Assembly: GCF_035582795.1 (NCBI RefSeq)
Contig: NC_134371.1
Span: 48,587,001 to 48,651,000 of the forward strand
Source of the DNA: Mycteria americana
Lineage: Eukaryota; Chordata; Aves; Ciconiiformes; Ciconiidae
DNA: 64,000 nt
Direction: 5' to 3'
Shown in pieces: positions 1 to 12,900 of this stretch. The translations under genes and the position numbers were made by a program. Under the pieces are notes generated by a model. It ran no database searches, was not told the origin of the DNA, and saw only the letters and a program-made list of their open reading frames with translations. Each line of letters opens with the position of its first letter. The first letter of the stretch is position 1.

Positions 1-132
1 ACAATCCCTGATTCCAAACTGCTGTCCAAAGACAACCAAGTCAGTAAAAAACCAGAAAATCAGTCCCAATTGGAAGTTTCAAAGGAAAAAAATCCCAACA
101 TCAATACTATGAAGGATGTAGAAGACAGGTGG
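1..132 (+). CDS. Possible partial exon of a plus-strand neighbouring gene
   Basis: Frame 1 is open from the window edge to a stop at 148 and reads as a hydrophilic, Lys/Asn/Glu-rich segment (for example KLLSKDNQVSKK and KDVEDRW). It ends at overlapping donor sites, CAG|gtgggt (after 128) or TGG|gtaaga (after 132). About 44 open codons can occur by chance and I recognise no family. A plus-strand gene here would run tail-to-tail into the mini-exon gene. Confidence 0.3.
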
Positions 133-879
133 GTAAGAATATTTTCCTGACTGTAGATATATACACATTCCTCCTTCCTACAAGGGAGCACAAGACCAGT
201 CCTATTTATAATGTAATATTAATTTTTGTATGGTACATTTATGTAGCTGTGTCCAAGCCAGCTTTATGTCAGTTAGCAGTCGGGTAACAATGCCACAGAG
301 TTCTGTGCTACATACAAAAAGACGCAAATGTTTTCTCCCTTTAGTGCAGCACATGTAGAGCTCCAGTGACATACACGGCATGACTTTCTAACACATGGTG
401 AACAGAACTGGTCTTGGGAACGCTGTAAACAGGTCTCTCCTGCAAAAGAGCTCTTATCCATATGAGAGGGCTAGCATCATTAAATTACTGATCTATGAAC
501 ACTAACCTTTCTTGCAGTAAATGATCTAAGAGGAATACAAACACATAAGTCCACGTCCTTAGGGGATATTTTGACATAATTCCAAGGAAGCCTATGGAAC
601 TGACTCCCGAAGTAAGTACATATATTGTTATGTACCTGCATTTGGGCCAAACAACATTTTTAATTCAAAGACTTCTCTTTGAGTGAATACTATTTCAAAT
701 GGAAAGAGAAACTGTGAGTGCTGCATGAACGTCCTGTGTGTATTTTTAATTATAACTAAGGTAGATTATTTTCGTAAGTGTATGACTTCTATTAGGTACT
801 GACTCTTTTCAGCCTGTCTAGCCATTATATTGACAAAACAAACACAGGGCACACTTAAAAGCTCATGAGCATTGCTTAC

Positions 880-921
880 ATTTGCAGAGGAATCACTTCT
901 GACTAAGGTAGGGGATCCACC
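880..921 (-). CDS. Tail mini-exon 60 ([14 protein letters not shown]), last one seen
   Basis: 42 nt, phase 0-0, with a very long pyrimidine tract before the acceptor (926-955 on the plus strand is G/A) and donor AAT|gtaagc. No stop codon, so at least one more exon must follow to the left. Confidence 0.78.
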
Positions 922-3900
922 CTGGGCGGGGGGGGAGGGGGGAGAAAAAAAAAGAAAAATTAGCCTTTGTCTTTGACCATAAACTAAAAATGAAAAAAAA
1001 AAATCCTTAGAATGACTGTTCTATGGTATTTTAAAGGAAGAATATCACAATCTGAAATTAAATTACACTTACACTTCACTTACTTTTCTTAATTTGCCAA
1101 GATAGCAAATAGTCTTTTTCGGCTTGGAAGACCGTAAATCACAAAGTATCATTTTGTACCTACCCATGACTCATTGCCTAGAAAATAAGAATGCTACCCA
1201 TGGTGCAGGAATGTCCTTTACATACTACGTGTTGATTGACCACATATGTTTTGCTTTGGAAAGCATGTATTACCCTATTTCACAATCTAAATAATTCCAT
1301 ATGGATTTAAAAGCACATATGAGAAGTGGCTCAGATTTGTTTTTTTTTTTTAATTTGGTAAACATTGATTTCTGAGACAACTTTTTATGGTTGGCAATTT
1401 TGTAGATGATATTATTTTAGCTTCCCTTCACAACATATCTTTTGTCAATTAATTCTGCTATTTAATGCAATCAATTCTTTTTTTTTTTTTTTGAGAAGAG
1501 ATATACATCTCTCTAAATACTATATGGTAACTGAAAGTCACTGCTCAGAGAATACACCTTGCTGCCAACTTTGGGGGTTCCTGGCTTGTATGAGGAATAG
1601 TGTGGCCAGCAGGACTAGGGCAGTGATCGTGCCCCTGTACTCGGCACTGGTGAGGCCGCACCTCGAATACTGTGTTCAGTTTTGGGCCCCTCACTACAAG
1701 AGAGACATTGAGGTGCTGGAGCGTGTCCAGAGAAGGGCAACGAAGCTGGTGAAGGGTCTGGAGAACAAGTCTTATAAGGAGCGGCTGAGGGAACTGGGGT
1801 TGTTTAGTCTGGAGAAGTGGAGGCTGAGGGGAGACCTTATTGCTCTCTACAACTACCTGAAAGGAGGTTGTAGAGAGGTGGGGGTCAGTCTCTTCTCCCA
1901 GGTAACAAGCGATAGGACAAGAGGAAATGGCCTCAAGTTGCACCAAGGGAGGTTTAGACTGGATATTAGGGAATATTTCTTCACTGAAAGGGTTATCAAG
2001 CATTGGAACAGGCTGCCCAGGGAAGTGGTTGAGTCGCCATCCCTGGAAGTATTTAAAAGATGTGTAGATGTGGTGCTTAAGGACATGGTTTAGCGGTGGC
2101 CTTGGCAGTGTTAGGTTTACAGTTGGACTCGATGATCTTAAAGGTCTTTTCCAACCTAAATGATTCTATGATTCCAAATTCTTCATCTTGGCATAATGAG
2201 AAATAACTCCTACCCTGTCAGTAATATGTAAGTCACCAAAGGAAAAATGAATATAAAAGAGTGCATTCAAATAAATAAGTTAGAAATAAATAGGACCACA
2301 GATAATTTTCCAGTTAAATAATTTAGTAAAAGAAAATGTATAATGAACAAATAACACTTACAGAACTTCCCCCAGAACAATCACATCCACCCTGTAAAGA
2401 ATGCAGGAAATATTTAAGATATCAAGAGCACAGGACTGAAAGGAAATCCAGTTACAACTCAAATTACTTCTTCTACCATCCCAGGTATGCAAGCCATAAA
2501 GTTTCATTCATAACTGCTGAAGTGCCCAACTTCTAGAAATTAGTCTCTTTTTTGTTCATCCTATGCAACTATTCCTGAACTTAATGCTCTGATGGGGCAA
2601 AAAACTTCTAATTTTGTTATCTTCAAATTTGTTATATACAAACTTTATCTTAAAAACCTTACTCACCAGAAGAACAAGTAAAAAACTTCTGAGTAATACT
2701 ACAGAAGGCAATTTTTTTTTTCCCTAGAGAGGCCAAAGGACCTGGAATACATGCAGTACTCTTTCATGCTACAAATGTTACAGAAAACAGGTGATTTCTA
2801 CTCTGATAAAACTAACTGAGAGGTGGCCAGGGGTTCACCATTCAGTGTCTCACCTTCCACATTCCATCTGCATGAAATGTGTAAGAAGAAAAGTATTTAG
2901 CACCAAAGCAGGTACGGAAGCCCAAATACAATGGCCATTCAGACAGCTACTACTGGCTACTCTGGCCTGCAGGATGTCTGAATGACACGGAAAAAGAAAG
3001 TAATGTGTTGCTGAGGCTTTGGGCAAAAAGGGCAGTGGTGAAGTAAAACAGTTTTTGTGAAGGAAAGATATGCAAAGTAAATTGTGAGTGCCTGACACTA
3101 GCACAACTGAACAGTGGAGAAAGAAAAGCGTACCTGTCCATCAGACGGGCTGCCTCCTGAAGAATTTGAACCCTGTAAATGTTATATTTTCATTTAAAAG
3201 ATTTTCTTTAAGTTTGACACGTATATTTGACTACAATGTATTGTCTTTTACTCTCTAAACTATTTTTTATAAGATCTATCTGGTTAAGAACCCAATTTTA
3301 GCTATACAAAAAATAATGAGGATAAACCCCCCCCCAGTGGCCTGAAAATTTAGGTATTACCAATCTGGTAATATTTTCTTGAAATATGTATGTTGGGAGG
3401 GCGGGGGGAAAAAAACACCGAAGAAAAATAATTTCCCACCTGCCCACCATACTGGCTGCTTCCGGATGAGGATGAGTCCTGAAAAAAACCCCCAAATGTA
3501 ATTTATATTTTAAATATATAAATTAATATTTAAATTTAAACAAGATATTATTTATATAAATAAATACTTATATCTATTTTTATATTTATAAACATATATA
3601 AGCATGTATAAATATGTCTAAATTTATAAACATTTCATGTACATTTGTATATATTATTTGTATAATTAAATATTTGTTTATATAATATTATATAATATTT
3701 AAATATACGAATATATTTTAAAATATATAAATATTTATATTTTAAAATATTAATTAATACGAAATATTTAATACTTTGTTTCCTGGTGTTAGAACATCAG
3801 TTAATACATGAATTGTATTTCAATCACTCTGCTTACACTCGGGCTTTTATGTAGAGATATATAAGGAAAAGGTGTTTGAGTACCAAATGAATCTTGCTCC

Positions 3901-6900
3901 CAGATAAAAAATTGCTGTAATACAATATGAGGACTCAAGCTTTTGTATAACAGGTACTTCAGGTCAAAAATACAAAAAGTTAGTATTTACCTGTGCACTG
4001 GAGTAGCCACCACCTTGAGAAGATGATCCCTGCAAAAAGTAGACCCAATTTATTTTTCTTTAAAATGGCTTCTGGAAAACAAGACTATATTGTTGAATAG
4101 TCATACACACATTTTAAAAATTTTAAAATTTTTTTTTTTAGAAACAGTTTGCCATTTGGTTTCACAAGACATGACACCAGATATCATGAGAAATTCTAGG
4201 AGATAAACAGTTGGGTATAATTTACTCATGAGGATAATTTTTAAATAGAACAGCCATTTTGGAAGGGAACTGCAAATAATGAATAAAATAGATGCTTACA
4301 TGTCCACCTGACTGGCTGCCTCCTGGGGAATAAAAATCCTGAAAAATGTATTGAAATTACATGAAAAAACCAAAAACTTCCTTTCTTTTGTTGCATGGAA
4401 AGATCAGGATGGAAGCTGAACACTGCTTCTTGCTTCTCCACATTCCTTAGTTTTCTCTCATGGATTGTTCAAGAACAACCAAAAAAAGGTCTTTCTGTAT
4501 AAAACAGCACATGCCCCTTTATGCTTGTTGATAATTGCTCTTTTGGGTACAACAATTAAAGAGCTCTTGTATTTTCAACCAAATAATTTCTCAGTCTGTG
4601 TCATTTAGTTCTCATTAGAATAAATAAAATGGGTGCCATGTAAAAGTGACAGGAAAATGGAAGCCCTCATAAGCAAGTCATACAGCACAACAAAGCAAAG
4701 GGTTTCACTTACAATAAATGCTGGACAAATCATGGTATTGAAGCCTTTTGCAGGCAGACAATGAGTAAAAAAGCTCAGCAACCTGAACAAGTAAATTGTG
4801 GTACTGTGTGTGTAATGTGAGTTTGATTCAAGAGCACACCTCAGCATCAGTTGGGATTTCTAGCAGTACTTTAACACTTCAGCCATATCTTCATTCCCTC
4901 TGTGCTTGAGGACTTTTTATCCCACACTGGAAGCTACCACGCCAGCTCCCACACAAGATATAATTTAGGTGGCTAGCAGTTGCCAAGCACTGGGGCAGAC
5001 ACCCTGGCAACACGTAAGGAAGGAGTGCTTACCCGTTCACTCTGCCGGCTGCCAGATGGTGAGGTGGAATCCTAAAAATATTGGAATCTAGTTATTGCAT
5101 GGCAAATATTTCTATTTTTTCCCTAAGCAAGGGTGGAAGGCAAAGAAAACTACTGCTTGTTTGTGTGACTTGTTGGGAAGGTTAAAGATGTAGGCTGTAG
5201 GATAAGCAGCATTCTTTCAAGTCCTTTCTCTGCTCATTTCTGAAGAATGCCATTTCTTTATTTGGGAAGCCTAATCCTGATGTAGCGTAATAAAGGAATG
5301 AGATCACATCTCAATATATATTATTTTCTCTTAGAATACTATAGGGGAAAACATCAGCACTTTAAAACCTGTCTTAGTTCATGTAAGACCTTAGTGGTAC
5401 ACACCACTGTTGTTATACCTTAGTTTCTTCCATACAGCCTTGGGGCCCTCTAGCTTTTTAATAAATTAGCTTTGCTGAATATCCACAAGAAGATTTTGAT
5501 ACAGAAACTGTGTGGAAACTAGTGACTCACTATACCTGGGACTGAAGTGCACAGCTGAATATAAACATTTGTGGAAAACAATTTCCTACTAACCAGAACA
5601 CTGGAAAACAGACTTATTAGAAATCCAGTTAAAGTACAATCAATTATTCAAGACTCCGAGAAAATGAGACATTGAACTTGGAAAGTTTTATAAACAGCTT
5701 CACCAGAATTAATAGGAAATATACTTTAGTCAGGAGAAAAGGCATGTTCTTAAACAGAAAAGCAAGCAGTTCTCACCACACTACATGAAAACAGGCCATT
5801 CCCATGCAATATATAGATGAAGAAACTTGAATCTTATATGTCTGGCATTGAAAAAACACAAATGAAGTGTAGTGTGAATTGGAGATGGAAGGAGAGGGAA
5901 CTAGTCTGTGCAGTATTGATAAGGGAAGTTGTATTGTAGAAAAAGAATAAAAAGGTAGTAAATTCTGATATTGATACATTTGAGAAGAAATGCTTACACT
6001 GTCATCAGTTTCACCATCTCCTATGGGAGGTGAATCCTGTAAAATAATGGAAAAATATTTATTTTAATATAATATAATGACTCTTACATGACCTTACTTG
6101 TGGAGAATATAAAATAGAAAAATAAAAATAACCAGCCACTTAGAATCTCCAATTTTACCTAAACCAGGGAATGTGCCAGAAAAGAAAAAATACATAACTT
6201 TACCTGTTATTTAAGCAGAAGAGGTTAAAAAACCCCCTCCTTGTAAACACACATTTTTATAAGGAAAAATTTTAGATAAAGTTGATTTGCAAAATTAACC
6301 ATTCTTTACATTCAGAAATCCCATTGTCTATGCTTTCTTTCTAGATCCTGCACTAGAAGTAGCAACATGACACAATTTTCCATGAAAAAGCAATCTGGAT
6401 CATATCTTTTATTATTTTTAATAAATAATTCTATATGACTTTGGCTGGTTAAAATGTATTGCTAAACAAAACGTAAGATGGTCCCTACATAATGATCCCA
6501 CAATGAGATTCATATCAATAAATACAGACTTCAAATATAGTATGTGCATTCCCCTAGACTTTCAACAGCTTCTGCATAAGTAAGGTGTGTAAAGTAAATG
6601 CACAAAATATTTTCCTTTTGAATGAGCTAATGCATAAACAATACAGTAGTTAAAGCATTGTATAGTCACAGTGGCACAGTTAGCAGGATAGTGTATATAG
6701 TGCATCGCCTTCCCTCCATTATGGAAACGTTTAGAGTTGTAAAGGGGTAAATAAAAGTAAAGAGAAACAAAAGGTAAAATGGCATTTCCATGGTCATCAC
6801 TTAAAAGGAACTGAAATACAGAACGCAGTGCACATAAGAACCAACACAGCAAGCTTAAGCTTTTGATGTATGAGACAAATAATACTTACCTGACCATAAG

Positions 6901-9900
6901 ATGCAGCACCACTATATGTGGAAGATCCAGCACCACTGTATGTGGAAGATCCACCCTGTTCAGAAAACATAAATAATTTTCATATTGCAAACAGACTTTT
7001 TTTTTTTTTGACACTTACTGTAGAGATCCCTTTCTGGGGAGATTTAAAAAACATGAATATCACTTAGTTATCAGAATGGCTATTGAGCAACTCATACTTA
7101 TGTCCCTGTAAAACATAAATTTAACATATTTTAAACTCAAATTCTATTTCTACTTTTGAAGAGACCTTCATCTTGTAGATATTTCAAAGCTAGCATCGTT
7201 GAGGAGAATAAGTGTGAACGGTTGGAGGCACCCCACTTTTTACTCCCCTATAAACTTTGAGGCTACTTAGTTAAAAGTAAATGCAAATTCACTCTGCAAA
7301 GAAAAAAACGACCTTCATTAAAATATAGTGAAAGCCAAAATACAGAATATAGCTGTACATAGGAACCAGGGTATTGGCCCTCAGCACCCCTTATACAAAG
7401 AGAAAAAAACAGTATTTACCTGACCATAGGATTCACTGCTGCTGTCATAGAGAGGAGACCCTCCCTGTACAGAAAATAAAAAAAGTGTATTATTTTGGTT
7501 CCCTCAAGAACGATTCTTCCTTCTTTCAAGGGCAATACAGGAATGAAAATAACAGAAGTCTGTTATCTTTACAAACGAGGAAGAAGACTTACCTGTCCGT
7601 AAGATCCACCAGGATAGAAGGAAGACCCTCCCTGTACAGAAAACATAAAAATTTACTGTTTTGTAGTTGAAATGTTCTCTCAAGGAAGAGTTTTAGACTG
7701 CTCCTGTGCAGGCACAGTGACCAGAATATTTACCTGGTTACCAGAGAAAGAGCTGTGGGAAGAACCTGGGCCCTCCTGAAAGGAAAACACAGATCAGCTG
7801 TTTTCCTGCAGACAAGATGAGTATTTAAATACCAGTGTATCTGGTTCTCACTTTACACCCTTCCTCCCAATTTTGAGCTAACTTTTATATACCTAAATAA
7901 AAATCAAGACAATATTGTTAAAGAGGAAGAAGTCTTCTGGCGGTAATTTTCTTAACCTGATGAAATTTGAATTCTGCAAAGAAACTGCAAATGCCATTCT
8001 GTACTGTTCTCTGTCAAGCTTCACACCACTAGGTTGCATCAGGGTTAATGTAAGTTTTGTACTCTATGAGACAACTGTCAGGTCTGTAATTATAGCATGT
8101 CATGGCACCCACAATATCAGGAGTGAAGGAACCAGGATGATGGGAGCCTGTGTTATCCTGGTAATGGAGGAAGAACGACTACCTGTCCATAGGATCCTCC
8201 GGGATAGAAGAAAGGCCCTCCCTGTGCAGAAGACAGAATGGGTTACTGGTTTATGTTTGGCTCCTCCTTCAGGGAAGGTTTTAGATGGAGCTTCTGAATA
8301 GGGCATTTTATCTGAATGTTTACCTGGTTACCAGAATATGTGCTGTGTGAAGAACCTGGGGCTCCCTGAAATGAAAACACAGACTAGCTATTTTCTTGCA
8401 AACAGGATGGTGTAAATAGCCATGTACCTGACCCACTCTAGGCCAATATTGCTGGACAATATTGGCCTAATAAGAACAAGGAACTTTTTATCACTAATTT
8501 TCTTAGCTGGATGAAAGATCATTCCATGGAAGTTGTAAACACAATTTAGTCTTTTCCTCTGACAGACTTAATGTTGTAAGTTATAAATGGTTGATTCAAT
8601 TCTTGGGTGTTATATTTCACAACAGCCACCATATGGGGAATATAGGAATGAAGATAACAGAAGTTTGTCTTATCTTTACAACTTACCTGTCCGTAAGATC
8701 CACCAGGATAGAAGGAAGACCCTCCCTGTACAGAAAACATAAAAATTTACTGTTTTGTAGTTGAAATGTTCTCTCAAGGAAGAGTTTTAGACTGCTCCTG
8801 TGCAGGCACAGTGACCAGAATATTTACCTGGTTACCAGAGAAAGAGCTGTGGGATGAACCTGGGCCCTCCTGAAAGGAAAACACAGATCAGCTATTTTCC
8901 TGCAGACAAGATGAGTATTTAAATACCAGTGTATCTGGTTCTCACTTTACACCCTTCCTCCCAATTTTGAGCTAACTTTATATACCTAAATAAAAATCAA
9001 GACAATATTGTTAAAGAGGAAGAAGTCTTCTGGCGGTAATTTTCTTAACCTGATGAAATTTGAATTCTGCAAAGAAACTGCAAATGCCATTCTGTACTGT
9101 TCTCTGTCAAGCTTCACACCACTAGGTTGCATCAGGGTTAATGTAAGTTTTGTACTCTATGAGACAACTGTCAGGTCTGTAATTATAGCATGTCATGGCA
9201 CCCACAATATCAGGAGTGAAGGAACCAGGATGATGGGAGCCTGTGTTATCCTGGTAATGGAGGAAGAACGACTACCTGTCCATAGGATCCTCCGGGATAG
9301 AAGAAAGGCCCTCCCTGTGCAGAAGACAGAATGGGTTACTGGTTTATGTTTGGCTCCTCCTTCAGGGAAGGTTTTAGATGGAGCTTCTGAATAGGGCATT
9401 TTATCTGAATGTTTACCTGGTTACCAGAATATGTGCTGTGTGAAGAACCTGGGGCTCCCTGAAATGAAAACACAGACTAGCTATTTTCTTGCAAACAGAC
9501 ATTTAAGTAAGTGAGTCCATTTCTGAATTTCTATTCTTTCAAAATATAGCTGTCAAAAAGGACATTACTGCTATCATTAAAAGAGAACACTGGTTATTTT
9601 TGTTAGAGATAAGGAAACCTTTAGCAGGTACTTTTCTGTTCAGGTTAAAAGACCTGAAAGAAATCGTAACTTTTCATTTTACTCTTTCTAATCACAGAAT
9701 CCTATGTCATACCTGGCAGACTCTATATTGTTATAGATGATCATGACCCTGATGGTGTTTTTAAAAATTGCTAGAATACTGAAATTCCAAAGTGTAAATA
9801 GGGTTTAGGAGAGCAGATTTTTCAGCTCACCACTTAAAGGAGAAGACTATTTACCAGTACATAACATCCATTATTACTGTCACATCCCCTTTATATACAA

Positions 9901-12900
9901 AACAGACAAAGTATTATTCTATGGTTAGACTGCTTCCTCAGAGACTATTTGTAGACTGAGCTCTTGTCTTTAGAGGAAGCTTAGAGAAAAAGTGGAATAA
10001 TTGCAGTGTGAGGAATTTGGGGATCCACACAAGGAAACCCATAGTTTCCTTTGAAACAAGATGGTTTAAATATGTATAGCTTTGACTCTTATTTATAATC
10101 CTTTCCAGGTTTGAACAGACCTTCATGTAACTCATAGCTTTTAATTTTACAAGAAAGCTTTTTGCAGGAATTTTCCTCCTGGGCTGAAGAATCTTCAAGG
10201 TAGTAGATGACTGTCTCTTTTACATAAGATTTATGAATGCTGGTTTATTTATACATATACATCTACCTATACCTTGCTTTTTTTATTCAGAAGAATGAAC
10301 CTGCCTGTCATGGCCAATGTGTTTACATGCTAATCTTAGGCACTGCTACTGCCATACACAGAGGATTAACCCTGGACAGAAAATGAAAATAAGTCTGGTT
10401 TTTAATTCAGCCTGTTCTTTTGCAAAGATTGCTGAACTTTACTGTTGGGTGCAGACAAAGATCAAGACTATTGCTACCTAGTTTATAATAAATTAATTCT
10501 ATCAGCTGATACTATCACAACCTGAAATACAAGTCTCTTGTGTATCAAAGTCACACATCTGCACTGAGAACTGGTTTTCTAACGTGTCCAATTTAGATGT
10601 CTTATTTTCTTCATGTTGAAAATTATTGTTTGATAGCAACTAAATATACTCTCCTCCCCCAGCCAAGCTGCGGTGGCTTGCTGTTAAAAACTAAGCCTCT
10701 TTTTGCACCAATTTAAGCATGCAAAGAGAAAGGCCCTATTAGAATGAAAACTTGCATAAGGACGTCCACCTTTTTCCTCATATAGCATTACAATCACACA
10801 ACAAATAAAAAAGTTTTTCCTTGATGAAGTTTCAATATTAGTTATTTTAATAGACTAGTCTACATCTTAAAACACCTGGGTCATGATTACTGCTCAGCCT
10901 CAATTATATGAAAGTGGTGGTATTTTACCTGACCAAAATTACTGTTGCTATATGTTAAAGTTAATGACAGTTAAGTTCAGAAAGCAGTAATTTCTTTACA
11001 CAATTAGTTTGTTTAAATAGCATGCTTTTTTATAGAAATAATAATCCACAATATGATTCTTGTTGAAATTGAAAACGAAAAAAAATTACACCATTAAAAT
11101 TGGTTTATGTAAATACAGCTTCCATAAAAGCTTCAAAAATAAGTTTTCAGGTAGAGGATAAGTGACTTCAAAATCCAAATTCACCTGGCAAAGCCAGGTG
11201 AAGCCAGAAGCCTGGTAAAGCTAGTCTATAATGCCCATGTAATCACATTCCTTGGGCTTTTTCCTGGCACAGAGGCATTGCCTAAGAGAAAAGTTTATCC
11301 AGTGCCACTGATCATGAAATTGCAGTGATTCTCTTTATGGGAAAGAATAATTTAAATACTGATTTAAGAGATTATCTTTTGAAATATTTATCAGATTTTG
11401 ACATTTTAGTCACAATATTTTATTGCACCAGTGAGAAGGACAAGGAACCGAAGCTGGATGCAATTAAATTCTTTGGTTACTACAGGGCATATTGACTCTG
11501 GTTTTTGAAAGTAACGAATGATTAGCACATAACAGTCAACTGACAGAGCATCTGGATTACCAAGCACAGTTAGAGAAAGTTAGTGGCCAAATGGTAATTA
11601 TGCAGTTAAAGTAAAGTGGGACTCATTCTTCCATTTCATTGTATATAATTCTATCCATACTAAGGAAATTATCAATACTCTTTAGTGTTACCCAAGTGTC
11701 CATACTTACTAGGTGATTAATTCAAAGTACTCCATTATGTAGGTGAAAGTATAAACTCAGAAGAAGAATTACCTGTCTATTACCACTGCTCCCATCAGGA
11801 CAAATGCAACCACCCTATAAATTAAAAAAAAAGTAAGCAATTATTGCCTTGTGGAAGTTTAATATAAAATCTTATTTCAGATGTGAAACTGTGTTTAGGG
11901 GAAGAAAGACTGTGGGACTACAGAGTAGCTGTGACCTTTCCTATACCTAGAACAAATGAGAGGACAGCATAGCTCTATACATTTAATGTTTGCTTTGGAA
12001 GTTAGACTGATACTACATCTCTCAGTGCTATGTCTCAATGACAGATGCCTCATCAAGAGAGAATTATCTGGGTAGTCAAGAGTACAGAGAATCACCATTG
12101 TGCTCTCACCAATAAACCGTGTGTGAAATTGAAACAGTGTTAAGAAGTGATTTCAGAGAGCCATTTCAGATAAATTTAATCTGAACAGGATCACTTCATT
12201 TACAATTTAATGCATAACATTACCAATCCCCCATGCAAAACTACTGGACTTAAACTCTGACTCCTGAATTTAATTAGTTTAATTACCAGGAAGCTATCTG
12301 GACAAGACTAGATAAAAATAGAGAAAATCCTGACCTGACTATTTGATCCACCACTGGTTGCAATAAATGATCCACCCTGTGAAGAAACCAATTATTTTTT
12401 ATAGAAGCATTTTATCAGAATCTAACATGTATAGAATTATGTAGTGAGAAGTAAGGTGGTGAACTCTTTGTACTACTTCCCTGCACCAGCAAACATCTGT
12501 TCAGAACTCTCTGTATGAATCATTGTGAAAAGATAAATTTGGATGAAACTTAATTAGTGGCTGGATACAATACAGAGGGAATGGGTGTAAGGAAAACTAA
12601 TTAAGAAAACTGTTACTCTCTGGAGCTCTGAGATCTCACTGTACTATTGAATTAGACTTCAAACTCTCTGAGACAGAGGACTATGCTAGCATTACGTCTA
12701 CATAATGCTGGGCATAGCGGGATTCCAGATCTCTGGGAAGCTGAAGGGTACCAATACAGTACAAAATATTAAGAAAAACAGAATCAGGTGCCACTCTGGA
12801 TCAGTTAAATTTCACATAATTCTATAATATATACACTGCTGCAGCAGTACATAAGTCTACAGAATATGAAAGTTGGACCTACTTTTGTAACAGAAATACA

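Larger units (their letters stand above)
7586..8407 (-). repeat. Four-exon block, first copy
   Basis: Contains exons 47-50. Offset to the second copy is 1094 bp on the left and 1093 bp on the right, because of a one-base indel near 7890. Near-identity covers exons and introns. Confidence 0.92.
8680..9500 (-). repeat. Four-exon block, second copy
   Basis: Contains exons 43-46. It matches 7586-8407 almost base for base. Homology ends at the shared ttgcaaacag at about 9500. Confidence 0.92.

Noticed and set aside
1545-2003. 152-codon minus-strand frame
   Set aside because: It is the antisense of the CR1 ORF2 fragment.
5539-5557. 19-nt unit between AG and GT near 5540
   Set aside because: Length is not a multiple of three; it would break the frame.
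7019-7033. 15-nt phase-0 unit (KGIST) with good acceptor and gtaagt donor
   Set aside because: The intron to exon 52 would be only 63 nt, below the usual vertebrate minimum, and no paralogue supports it.
7915-8301. 128-codon plus-strand frame, repeated identically at 9008-9394
   Set aside because: It runs antisense across introns and mini-exons 47/48; its duplication simply follows the four-exon block duplication.
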